From DATMER01 sp036277235 (GTDB lineage: Bacteria > Acidobacteriota > Thermoanaerobaculia > Multivoradales > UBA5704): a stretch of 6,818 nt of DNA. The notes beneath the pieces were generated by a model that was not told the origin of the DNA, searched no databases, and saw only the letters and a list, made by a program, of their open reading frames with translations. This document shows, one piece after another, positions 1 through 5,062 of the stretch. A program made the translations under genes and the position numbers. The stretch lies in contig DASUNJ010000700.1 of the NCBI GenBank assembly GCA_036277235.1, positions 1 to 6,818 of the forward strand, read 5' to 3'. Numbering within the stretch: position 1 is the stretch's first letter; each line of letters starts with the position of its first letter.

Positions 1-1214
1 CGCAGCGAGATCCCCTCTTCCGGCTGAATGCGGATCACCAGCACGTTGGGCTTGAGCTGCTCGACTGGAGTCTCGCGGAACATCACGAACGGAGCGCTCT
101 TGAACTGGATCGCGATCTCGGTCACGCGGCGGGGCAGCCGCTTGCCCGTGCGCAGATAGAACGGAACGCCCGCCCAGCGCCAGTTCTCGACGAGCAGCTC
201 GAGCGCCACGAAGGTTTCGACGGCGGAGTCCGGATTCACGTTGGGCTCCTGCCTGTAGCCGGGCACGCGCTTGCCTTCGAGCTCGCCTTCGCCGTACTGG
301 CCGCGGACCGCGGAGCGCAGCACGTCCTCATGATCCAGCGGCTTGATTCCGCACAGCACCTTGACCCGTTCGTCGCGCACCGCATCGGGAGCGAACGAGG
401 CCGGCGGCTCCATGGCGGTGATCGCGAGGAGCTGGAACATGTGGTTCTGCACCATGTCGCGCAGCGCTCCGGCCTCCTCGTAGTAGCTGCCGCGCGCTTC
501 GACTCCGACGGTCTCCGCGACCGTTATCTGCACGTGATCGACGTAGCGCCGGTTCCAGATCGGCTCGAAGATGCCGTTGGCGAAGCGGAAGGCGAGGATG
601 TTCTGGACCGTCTCCTTGCCGAGGTAGTGATCGATGCGGTAGATCTGCTTCTCGTCGAGCACCTTCAGGATGTCGCGGTTGAGCGCGCGGGCCGATTCGA
701 GATCGTGGCCGAACGGCTTCTCGATCACGACGCGCCGCCACTGGCCGTCGCGCTCTTCGACGAGCCCCCTCTCGCCGAGCTCCTGCACGACTTGGCAGAA
801 CTGGCTTGGCGGAACCGCGAGATAGAAGAGGTAGCAGCCCTGCGTCTTCCATGTCTCGTCCGCCACTTGCAGATGCTCGCGCAGCTTCTCGAAGGTGGCG
901 TCGTCGTGGAAGTCTCCCGCCACGTAGGACAGCCGCGGGATCAGCCACTCGACGACCTTGTCTTCGAGCTCGCCGGTCGCGAACTCCTTCATCTCGTCCC
1001 GGATCTTGTTGCGGAAGTCGTCGTCCGTCATCTCGGAGCGGGAGACTCCGATCACCGCGAAGTCCTCCGGCAGCAGGTGATTCGTGGCGAGATTGTGGAG
1101 CGCAGGGATCAGCTTGCGCTTGGTGAGATCGCCCGAGGCGCCGAAGATCACCATCGCGCAGGCAGGCGCCGGCACTCCATGGTTGGACGGGGGAAGATCG
1201 GTTTCGTCCGCCAT
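1..1214 (-). CDS. zwf: Glucose-6-phosphate 1-dehydrogenase (partial, C-terminus outside window)
   Basis: Cytosolic enzyme that oxidises glucose-6-phosphate to 6-phosphoglucono-1,5-lactone with reduction of NAD(P)+, the entry step of the oxidative pentose-phosphate pathway. About 404 codons are visible against a usual length near 490-510, so roughly the last 100 residues lie beyond the window edge. The N-terminal Rossmann motif FGASGDLTKRK spans residues 24-34. The EKPFGHDL segment carries conserved Lys166, and the signature RIDHYLGKE places the substrate and catalytic residues at Asp195, His196 and Lys200. The visible end, IQPEEGISL, also fits the family. The ATG at 1212-1214 is preceded by GGAGG at 1222-1226 with a 7-nt spacer, inside the 3' end of gnd. 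Only 3 nt separate it from the gnd stop, so the two are co-transcribed. Seen directly: motifs and spacing. Cofactor preference cannot be decided here. Confidence 0.97.
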   Translation of the reverse strand, partial: MADETDLPPSNHGVPAPACAMVIFGASGDLTKRKLIPALHNLATNHLLPEDFAVIGVSRSEMTDDDFRNKIRDEMKEFATGELEDKVVEWLIPRLSYVAGDFHDDATFEKLREHLQVADETWKTQGCYLFYLAVPPSQFCQVVQELGERGLVEERDGQWRRVVIEKPFGHDLESARALNRDILKVLDEKQIYRIDHYLGKETVQNILAFRFANGIFEPIWNRRYVDHVQITVAETVGVEARGSYYEEAGALRDMVQNHMFQLLAITAMEPPASFAPDAVRDERVKVLCGIKPLDHEDVLRSAVRGQYGEGELEGKRVPGYRQEPNVNPDSAVETFVALELLVENWRWAGVPFYLRTGKRLPRRVTEIAIQFKSAPFVMFRETPVEQLKPNVLVIRIQPEEGISL

Positions 1215-1217
1215 GGC

Positions 1218-2201
1218 TCAGCCTCCACTCGGCCGTTCGACGTGTCCGCCGAACTTGTGACGCATCGCGGAGAGCACCTTCTCGCCGAAGGTGTGCTCCT
1301 GCCGCGAGCGGAAGCGGGCGAAGAGAGAGGCCGCGAGCACGTTCACCGGCACCGCCTCTTCGATCGCGGTCTGCACGGTCCACCGTCCCTCGCCCGAGTC
1401 CTGCACGAAGCCAGTGTACCCGTCGAGGTCCGGGCTTTCGGCGAGAGCCATGGCGGTCAGATCGAGCAGCCAGGACGTGACCACACTCCCCCGCCGCCAG
1501 ACCTCCGCGATGTCCGCGAGATCGAGCTCGAAGCGGTGCTCCTCGGGCAGCTCCTTCGAAGCCGCGTTGCGGAAGATGTCGAAGCCCTCGGCGTACGCCT
1601 GCATCAATCCGTACTCGATCCCGTTGTGAACCATCTTGACGAAGTGCCCGGAGCCGGCCGGACCGCAATGGAGATAACCATCCTCGGCCGTGCTCTTGCG
1701 GTTCTCCCTGCCCGGCGATGGAGGAATCTCTCCGCGTCCCGGAGCGAGCGTCTTCCAGATCGGATCGAGACGCTCGACGACTTCGCGGTCCCCGCCGATC
1801 ATCAGGCAATACCCTCGCTCCAACCCCCACACGCCGCCGCTCGTTCCGGCATCCACGTAATGGATGCCCTTCGCCCGCAGCTCGCGAGCGCGGCGCACGT
1901 CGTCCTTGAAATGAGAGTTGCCGCCGTCGATCACCACGCCCCCCTCGCCGAGCCGCTCGCCGAGGTCCTGGATCACCGCTTCCGTTATAGGTCCCGCGGG
2001 GACCATGGCCCAAGCCGTCTTCGGAGAAGCGAGCTTCGCGACGAAGTCCTCCATCGAAGCCGCGCCTATCGCGCCCTCTTTCGCCAACTCCCCCACCGAT
2101 GCGGGATTGCGGTCGAACACCACGCACTCATGCCCCCCGCGGAGCAATCGGCGAACCATGTTGCCCCCCATGCGTCCGAGCCCGATCATGCCGATCTGCA
2201 T
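1218..2201 (-). CDS. gnd: 6-phosphogluconate dehydrogenase, decarboxylating, short (GndA/YqeC-type) form
   Basis: Converts 6-phosphogluconate to ribulose-5-phosphate and CO2 with NAD(P)+ reduction, in the cytosol. The 327-residue length matches the short class (about 300-340) rather than the 470-residue class typified by E. coli Gnd. The N-terminal dinucleotide motif GLGRMGGNM spans residues 7-15. The second beta strand ends VVFDRNP with Asp30, an acidic residue that in the short class usually goes with NAD+ use; the adjacent Arg31 leaves NADP+ possible. The family segment DAGTSGGVWGLERG is at 117-130. The catalytic pair corresponds to Lys189 (HFVKMVHNG) and Glu196 (GIEYG). The C-terminal VQDSGEGRWT block (256-265) is typical of the family. 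The ATG at 2199-2201 has a strong AAGGAGG at 2207-2213 with a 5-nt spacer. It is the first gene of a gnd-zwf operon. A weak -10-like TACACT lies within the 67 bp between the start and the repeat element, with no convincing -35. Confidence 0.96.
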   Translation of the reverse strand: MQIGMIGLGRMGGNMVRRLLRGGHECVVFDRNPASVGELAKEGAIGAASMEDFVAKLASPKTAWAMVPAGPITEAVIQDLGERLGEGGVVIDGGNSHFKDDVRRARELRAKGIHYVDAGTSGGVWGLERGYCLMIGGDREVVERLDPIWKTLAPGRGEIPPSPGRENRKSTAEDGYLHCGPAGSGHFVKMVHNGIEYGLMQAYAEGFDIFRNAASKELPEEHRFELDLADIAEVWRRGSVVTSWLLDLTAMALAESPDLDGYTGFVQDSGEGRWTVQTAIEEAVPVNVLAASLFARFRSRQEHTFGEKVLSAMRHKFGGHVERPSGG

Positions 2202-2272
2202 TGCGCCCTCCTTCCTGCCGTCCGGGGCCTAGTGTATCCGGGTCCCCCCATCCCGATGTCTACCTCCGGGTA

Positions 2273-2328
2273 GAGACGCCTCAGTCCGCTGGCACGAACC
2301 TTCCGGGTGTACAGGGTCGAGGCGTCTC
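2273..2328. repeat. Left hairpin-forming end of the nested inverted-repeat element
   Basis: GAGACGCCTC at 2273-2282 pairs perfectly with GAGGCGTCTC at 2319-2328, leaving a 36-nt loop. The loop ends with CCGGGTGTACAGGGTC, which is repeated in inverted orientation with one mismatch in the right end. Six bases beyond the element (TCTACC, 2259-2264) also pair with GGTAGA at 2269-2274. Confidence 0.7.
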
Positions 2329-2437
2329 CCCACGTTGGTTTCGCCCACCCCAGCGACCCGCCAATGCCACAGTCCTCAAAACTCTGGACGACGATATTTC
2401 CACGACGCACTGCCGCGTCGGTGGTGCCTGGGGCCAT

Positions 2438-2494
2438 GAGACGCCCCGACCCTGTAAACCCGGTACGCTTGGTGGTAAAGGACTGAGGCGTCTC
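2438..2494. repeat. Right hairpin-forming end of the nested inverted-repeat element
   Basis: GAGACGCCCC at 2438-2447 pairs with GAGGCGTCTC at 2485-2494 with one mismatch and a 37-nt loop. It is an inverted copy of the left end: the stems and the inner GGGT-T-TACAGGGTC block are conserved, while about 14-15 nt of the loop (2464-2480 here) diverge. Conservation of stem-proximal blocks with a variable loop fits a folded DNA or RNA structure better than coding sequence. Confidence 0.65.
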
Positions 2495-2537
2495 TACCGG
2501 CCTGATCAGCCTAGGCACTCGCTCAATACGGTCTCGG

Positions 2538-2915
2538 CTACGGCCAACTCTGGTGAGCAGCGAGTTCGTTCAGACTGATCGACACATCTTCGCTCTTTGG
2601 CGACAGGCTGGGGTCGAGTTCCAGGGCTTCGCGGTAGGCGGTGATCGCGGCTGAATAGTTCTTGGCTAACAAGTACCCATGCCCCCGTAGACGAAAGGCG
2701 ACGGAGCGCTCGCGTGCGCCAGCCCGGGTAGCTTGCCAGTGGGCGGCATCATTGGCCCGCCAGCCGGCGTTGTAAAAATCCTTGGTGCGCCGAGCCTTGG
2801 CCTCCGCCTCGGTACTGAGAGAGAGCCAGTCATCCCAGTGGCCGGAGAAATCAAAGAAGAATTTCAACGCAATGCACACGGTCTGCAGGCGGCGGTTGTC
2901 GCCCTCAATCAGCAA
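2538..2915 (-). pseudogene. Remnant of a TPR-repeat protein (NB-ARC/AAA-TPR type)
   Basis: The frame reads EGDNRRLQTVCIALKFFFDFSGHWDDWLSLSTEAEAKA and later RARERS-like sequence followed by the TPR-like stretch YSAAITAYREALELDP and SEDVSISLNELA. This pattern is familiar from the C-terminal TPR region of large bacterial NB-ARC or AAA-type proteins, which continue for many more repeats. Here only about 125 residues remain. There is no credible start: the frame opens at a TTG (2913-2915) without a Shine-Dalgarno, and an in-frame TGA lies upstream at 2958-2960. It ends abruptly at a TAG (2538-2540) just after the conserved block. By memory of the family, about 20 residues appear to be missing after NAGWRA (inference). 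It reads as less GC-rich than its neighbours, compatible with acquisition. It could instead be a tiny expressed orphan, but I consider that unlikely. Confidence 0.6.
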
Positions 2916-2983
2916 CGGTAGGGCGGCGCCAGGAGAAGGAGCTTGTGGGCATCTGCTTCAGGATATCAGAGGCCCCCTCCCCT

Positions 2984-3017
2984 GCCCTCCCCCGCTGCGC
3001 GGGAGAGGGAGTCCCCC
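2984..3017. repeat. REP-like hairpin, copy 1
   Basis: This 34-nt block recurs identically at 3392-3425, 408 bp away in direct orientation. It folds as CCCTCCCCCGC (2985-2995), loop TGC, then GCGGGAGAGGG (2999-3009), an 11-bp stem with one mismatch. Similarity to copy 2 extends on both sides (CTCCCC upstream; CGCCCG and GAAG downstream) with small gaps. Such CCCTCCCC...GGGAGAGGG palindromes are a common type of dispersed intergenic repeat in GC-rich genomes; they are not followed by a T-run, so a Rho-independent terminator is not supported. Confidence 0.8.
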
Positions 3018-3020
3018 TCC

Positions 3021-3383
3021 CGCCCGGGAGGAAGACGAGTTGTAACCGTTGGGGACGGCGCCATCCCCTTTGCGGCGCCCTGCGGGGAGTGGGGACGACC
3101 CGCAACCACTGGGGACGAGGTGCTAACCACAGCGGGCGGCTTGCCCGCGCCGGGGCTGGCGCGCCCGCGTCGCGGACGACACGCCACCGCCGCTCATGAC
3201 TCGCCCGCTCCGCGGGCGGCGTGTCCGCTGCGGGGATGGGCTCCTACCCGCCGCTTGCGTCTCGCCCGGAACGCGGATGGCGCAGAACGGCAGGGTAGGG
3301 GGCCGTACCCGGCGATTGCGCGTCGTGCGCACCGCGGACGGAGCGTGATCGACGCGGGCATGTTCCCCGCGCAGGTGATGGCT
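3021..3383. repeat. Degenerate tandem array A, about 18 units of 20-21 bp
   Basis: Units start at 3021, 3041, 3061, 3081, 3101, 3121, 3142, 3162, 3182, 3202, 3222, 3243, 3263, 3283, 3304, 3324, 3344 and 3364. The working pattern is CGCCCGC-NNN-GCGGACG plus 3-4 nt. Clear examples are CGCAACC-ACT-GGGGACG (3101), CGCCCGC-GTC-GCGGACG (3162), CGCCCGC-TCC-GCGGGCG (3202), CGCCCGG-AAC-GCGGATG (3263) and CGTGCGC-ACC-GCGGACG (3324). A few units (3061, 3283, 3364) are weakly related. Several units are themselves small palindromes, for example a perfect 7-bp stem with a 3-nt loop at 3202-3218. The period of 20.2 is not a multiple of three, arguing against a repeat protein. The array fills exactly the space between the two REP-like hairpins. 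The function is unknown. Confidence 0.6.
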
Positions 3384-3391
3384 CCTCCCCG

Positions 3392-3425
3392 GCCCTCCCC
3401 CGCTGCGCGGGAGAGGGAGTCCCCC
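3392..3425. repeat. REP-like hairpin, copy 2
   Basis: Identical over 34 nt to the block at 2984-3017. The stem CCCTCCCCCGC (3393-3403) pairs with GCGGGAGAGGG (3407-3417) around a TGC loop. It sits between tandem arrays A and B. The following bases, CGCCCGCAGAGAAG, resemble the first unit of array A after copy 1 (CGCCCGGGAGGAAG), suggesting that hairpin plus adjoining unit was duplicated together. Confidence 0.8.
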
Positions 3426-3439
3426 CGCCCGCAGAGAAG

Positions 3440-3611
3440 TTCGGCGTTCCGTGCCGTTTCTTCGGGCTGGCACGCCGCTTTTTCGGCGCGTGGCCCCGTT
3501 TTGGCGTGCGTGGCGCCGAAGTTTCGGGGCGACGTGCCGCTTTTTCGGCGTGACGCGCCGGAGTTTGGGGGCCACACGCCGCTTTTCGGGCGCGCCGCGC
3601 TGTGTTTCCGG
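3440..3611. repeat. Tandem array B, about eight 21-bp units with phased T-tracts
   Basis: The motif TT(T/C)GG recurs with its GG at 3443, 3464, 3485, 3503, 3526, 3547, 3568, 3589 and 3610. This is a 21.0-bp period over the whole span with one local 3-nt slip. Representative units are TTCGGCGTTCCGTGCCGTTTC (21 nt, so shown here only by its ends TTCGGCG and GTGCCGTTTC), CACGCCGCTTTTTCGGCG and GACGTGCCGCTTTTTCGGCG. Each unit carries a run of three to five T in otherwise very GC-rich DNA. Twenty-one bp is two helical turns, so the T-tracts lie on the same helix face. It is also seven codons, so all frames show a heptad-like repeat (for example RRVAPKL on the minus strand), which I take as a by-product. 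A 5-bp hairpin (GCGGC, loop AATCT, GCCGC; 3613-3627) follows directly. Confidence 0.7.
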
Positions 3612-3659
3612 CGCGGCAATCTGCCGCCCGCGGCCCTCCGTTTGCATATCCGCGAAGGC

Positions 3660-4343
3660 ATGAACAGGTACTTCTACGTCATCGCAATCTTCTCGCTCCT
3701 CGCCCTGCCCGCCGCAGCCCTCGCCGAGGTCGGAATCGCCGGCACGGCCGGGACGCTCGGGCTCGGGGCCGAGCTGACGATCGGAGGTTCGAGCCAGCTC
3801 GAAGGGCGGCTCGGAATCCACGGCTACGAGTATTCGGAACGGCGCGAGGCGAGCGACATCGAGTACGACGGCGAGGCCAGCCTCCGCACCGCGACCGCTT
3901 TCCTCGATTGGCATCCGGGCGGTCGGAGCTTCCGGCTGACCGGCGGACTCGTCTACAACGCCACCGAGGTCACGGGGAGCAGCCTGGCGCCCGCGTCCGG
4001 GGTCTACGACATCGGCGGCGTGCCCGTGCCAGTGGCGCTCGTGGGCACGCTCGACGGCAAGGTCGAATTCGATCCGATCGTCCCCTACGCCGGGCTGGGC
4101 TGGGGGCGCGCTCCGGGCTCGGGGAGCGGGTTCGGAGTGACGCTGGACCTCGGCGTGATCTTCCAGGGCGAGGGCGAGGTGACGCTCACCCCCATCATCC
4201 CCGCCGGCAGCCCGCTGAACGAGCCGCTGGCCCGCGAAGCGCTGCAGATCCTCATCGAGCGCGAGGAGCGCGAGCTGCAGGAGGACATCGTCGACTACGA
4301 CATGTACCCGGTGGTGTCGCTCGGGATTTCGTACCGGTTCTGA
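3660..4343 (+). CDS. Outer-membrane beta-barrel protein (small, about 8-strand type)
   Basis: Predicted 227-residue exported protein. Residues 1-22 form a Sec signal peptide: Arg3, a hydrophobic core and ALA before Glu23 as the type I cleavage site. The mature part shows alternating polar/apolar, glycine-rich strands typical of a small barrel: GTLGLGAELTIG (31-42), LEGRLGIHGYEYS (47-59), LRTATAFLDWHPGG (75-88), FRLTGGLVYNATEV (91-104), KVEFDPIVPYAGLGWG (134-149), GFGVTLDLGVIFQG (157-170) and MYPVVSLGISYRF (215-227). It ends in Phe, the outer-membrane assembly signal. LDWHP, PYAGLGWG and LDLGVIFQG are recognisable from uncharacterised Gram-negative outer-membrane proteins. The loop at 184-213 is unusually acidic and predicted helical (LIEREERELQEDI). 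The ATG was chosen because the signal peptide starts there, although only GAAGG one base away precedes it; the open frame upstream runs through repeats and is rejected. The gene converges with the HTH gene, leaving 19 bp and no visible terminator. Ligand and role are unknown. Confidence 0.9.
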   Translation: MNRYFYVIAIFSLLALPAAALAEVGIAGTAGTLGLGAELTIGGSSQLEGRLGIHGYEYSERREASDIEYDGEASLRTATAFLDWHPGGRSFRLTGGLVYNATEVTGSSLAPASGVYDIGGVPVPVALVGTLDGKVEFDPIVPYAGLGWGRAPGSGSGFGVTLDLGVIFQGEGEVTLTPIIPAGSPLNEPLAREALQILIEREERELQEDIVDYDMYPVVSLGISYRF

Positions 4344-4362
4344 AATGAAAGCGCCCCGGGAG

Positions 4363-4836
4363 TCACGCGGCATGCCGGGGATGGATCACGAGCTCCACGT
4401 CGCAGCCGAGAAGATGGAGAAGCGCCACGAGTTGGCCGAGGCTCTTGCGGGTGTTCGCAGGGTCGAGCAACCGGTAAAGCTGCGGCACGGAGGTGCCGAG
4501 ACGCCGCGCCAGCTCCCGACGGCTGAAGCCGGACTGGTCGACATGCCGAAGCGCCTCCACGGTGAGCTTGTGGATGAGAACCTCGGCGAGGTATCCAGGG
4601 TCCCGGTTGCATTCGAGGGCGTGGTCGATGTGCACGGAGCCTTCAGCACCCGATTCGAGGACGTAGGTGGCCGCTTCGTTCGCAAGCTCCCTGTCCACGT
4701 ACGCCTGCACGAGGCGGTCCTCGCGCGTCGGCTGCGGGTCGAGCCTGGCGAAGGGGACGGGCAAGATCTTCCCGGACTGCACCGTGAGCTCGATCTGCCT
4801 TTTCCGGTTGTTCACCGTCACGCTGCGGATCTTCAT
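4363..4836 (-). CDS. HTH-domain protein, probable antitoxin-like regulator partnered with DUF4160 protein
   Basis: A 157-residue cytosolic protein. Residues 1-45 (VTVNNRKRQIELTVQSGKILPVPFARL) form a beta-rich N-terminal part reminiscent of DUF2442-type domains. Residues 65-97 contain EGSVHIDHALECNRDPGYL followed by the helix EVLIHKLTVEAL. A helix-turn-helix lies at about 105-124 (SRRELARRLGTSVPQLYRLL), followed by a further helix and the strand DVELVI, as in Xre/HigA-like folds. The arrangement (acidic segment, HTH, then a repeated leucine-rich helix) is common in small proteins encoded next to DUF4160 genes. The ATG overlaps the upstream stop as ATGA (4833-4836), with GGAAGG at 4843-4848, so translation is coupled. 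The likely role is DNA binding and autoregulation through the palindrome upstream of its partner (inference). Direct toxin neutralisation is not demonstrated by the sequence. Confidence 0.8.
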   Translation of the reverse strand: MKIRSVTVNNRKRQIELTVQSGKILPVPFARLDPQPTREDRLVQAYVDRELANEAATYVLESGAEGSVHIDHALECNRDPGYLAEVLIHKLTVEALRHVDQSGFSRRELARRLGTSVPQLYRLLDPANTRKSLGQLVALLHLLGCDVELVIHPRHAA

Positions 4837-5027
4837 AGGATGCCTTCCAATTCCAGCTCCGCAATGAGCTCCAGCAGTCTCGCCGTCGGGCGTCCCTTCA
4901 TCGGCACGCGATCATCCAAGTTCCACTTCACAACCAGCTTCCCGTCTTTGTACACGTGGACATGGCGGGGACTGTGGTCGCCCTTCCAGGTCACGAAGAT
5001 GAAGTTACCCCGCCTGGTCTTCCCCAC
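4833..5027 (-). CDS. DUF4160-like small protein, possible toxin-antitoxin partner
   Basis: A 64-residue protein. The core NFIFVTWKGDHSPRHVHVYKDGKLVVKWNLD (8-38) matches the DUF4160 pattern: a beta strand, an acidic residue, then (S/P)P-H-(V/F)H, here HSPRHVHV at 18-25, then a strand with a lysine-rich turn. The remainder is one amphipathic helix (ARLLELIAELELEGIL, 49-64). It is shorter than most DUF4160 proteins (about 80-100), lacking the usual N-terminal stretch. The start is a GTG at 5025-5027; an in-frame TAA at 5037-5039 prevents a longer form, and no Shine-Dalgarno precedes it, so the mRNA may be leaderless. It is coupled to the HTH gene by a 4-nt overlap. DUF4160 genes frequently sit beside DUF2442 or HTH genes in presumed toxin-antitoxin pairs, but the biochemical activity is unknown. 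Confidence 0.75.
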   Translation of the reverse strand: MGKTRRGNFIFVTWKGDHSPRHVHVYKDGKLVVKWNLDDRVPMKGRPTARLLELIAELELEGIL

Positions 5028-5033
5028 TGCGAG

Positions 5034-5062
5034 ACGTTACCACGGAAGGTAACAGATGGCAA
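5034..5062 (-). promoter_or_regulatory. Candidate promoter of the DUF4160-HTH pair
   Basis: On the minus strand, TTGCCA (5062-5057, five of six to TTGACA) is followed after 17 nt by TAACGT (5039-5034, a weak -10). The expected transcription start falls at about 5027, exactly on the GTG start codon, consistent with a leaderless transcript and with the missing Shine-Dalgarno. The weak -10 keeps confidence modest. Confidence 0.4.
5036..5053. promoter_or_regulatory. Inverted repeat, candidate operator for HTH autoregulation
   Basis: GTTACC (5036-5041) and GGTAAC (5048-5053) form a perfect 6-bp inverted repeat with a 6-nt spacer. It lies 9 bp upstream of the DUF4160 GTG, spans the candidate promoter spacer and overlaps the -10. 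A dimeric HTH protein bound here would block RNA polymerase. It also lies 10 bp past the glycosyltransferase stop, but with no T-run it is a poor terminator. Confidence 0.55.

Larger units (their letters stand above)
2269..2499. mobile_element. MITE/BIME-like non-coding element with nested inverted repeats
   Basis: The outer ends are a perfect 19-bp inverted repeat: GGTAGAGACGCCTCAGTCC at 2269-2287 and its reverse complement at 2481-2499. A second, inner inverted repeat of 26 bp with two mismatches pairs 2303-2328 (CCGGGTGTACAGGGTCG then GAGGCGTCTC) with 2438-2463. The two ends are therefore composite inverted repeats of about 60 bp around a core of about 109 bp (2329-2437). Within each end, GAGACGCCTC and GAGGCGTCTC face each other, so each end also folds on itself. 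No transposase is present and no clear target duplication flanks it. It lies 67 bp upstream of gnd and next to a broken TPR gene, both compatible with past mobility. It could be a non-autonomous MITE or a paired REP (BIME) mobilised by a RAYT-type enzyme encoded elsewhere. The open frames through it look like chance. Confidence 0.65.

Noticed and set aside
330..2273. A 647-codon open frame on the plus strand across zwf and gnd, and a 599-codon minus-strand frame at 328-2127
   Set aside because: Both overlap two unmistakable enzyme genes in another frame. Their Arg/His/Leu-rich composition has no family signature; they arise from high-GC third positions suppressing stops.
2186..2578. Small open frames across the inverted-repeat element (110 and 159 codons)
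   Set aside because: They traverse both hairpins and the palindromic core. Conservation follows the inverted-repeat stems rather than codons, and one frame overlaps the gnd start.
2985..3009. Rho-independent terminator at the REP-like hairpins
   Set aside because: The stems are strong but no T-run follows on either strand, and the same sequence is repeated away from any gene end.
3021..3611. CRISPR array
   Set aside because: Units are 20-21 bp, contiguous and degenerate, without unique spacers alternating with identical repeats, and no cas genes are in the window.
2943..3659. N-terminal extension of the outer-membrane protein through the upstream open frame
   Set aside because: The extension runs through hairpins and tandem repeats, is Pro/Arg/Ala-rich, and would bury a clear Sec signal peptide that begins at 3660.
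3194..3661. Minus-strand repeat protein with heptad units such as SGASRRK and RRVAPKL
   Set aside because: A 21-bp DNA repeat yields heptads in every open frame. The frame also reads through the REP hairpin and the 20-bp array, where no peptide periodicity persists, and there is no convincing ribosome site.
4344..4362. Bidirectional terminator between the convergent barrel and HTH genes
   Set aside because: The 19-bp gap contains only a short CCCGGG palindrome, too small for a terminator stem, and no T-run.
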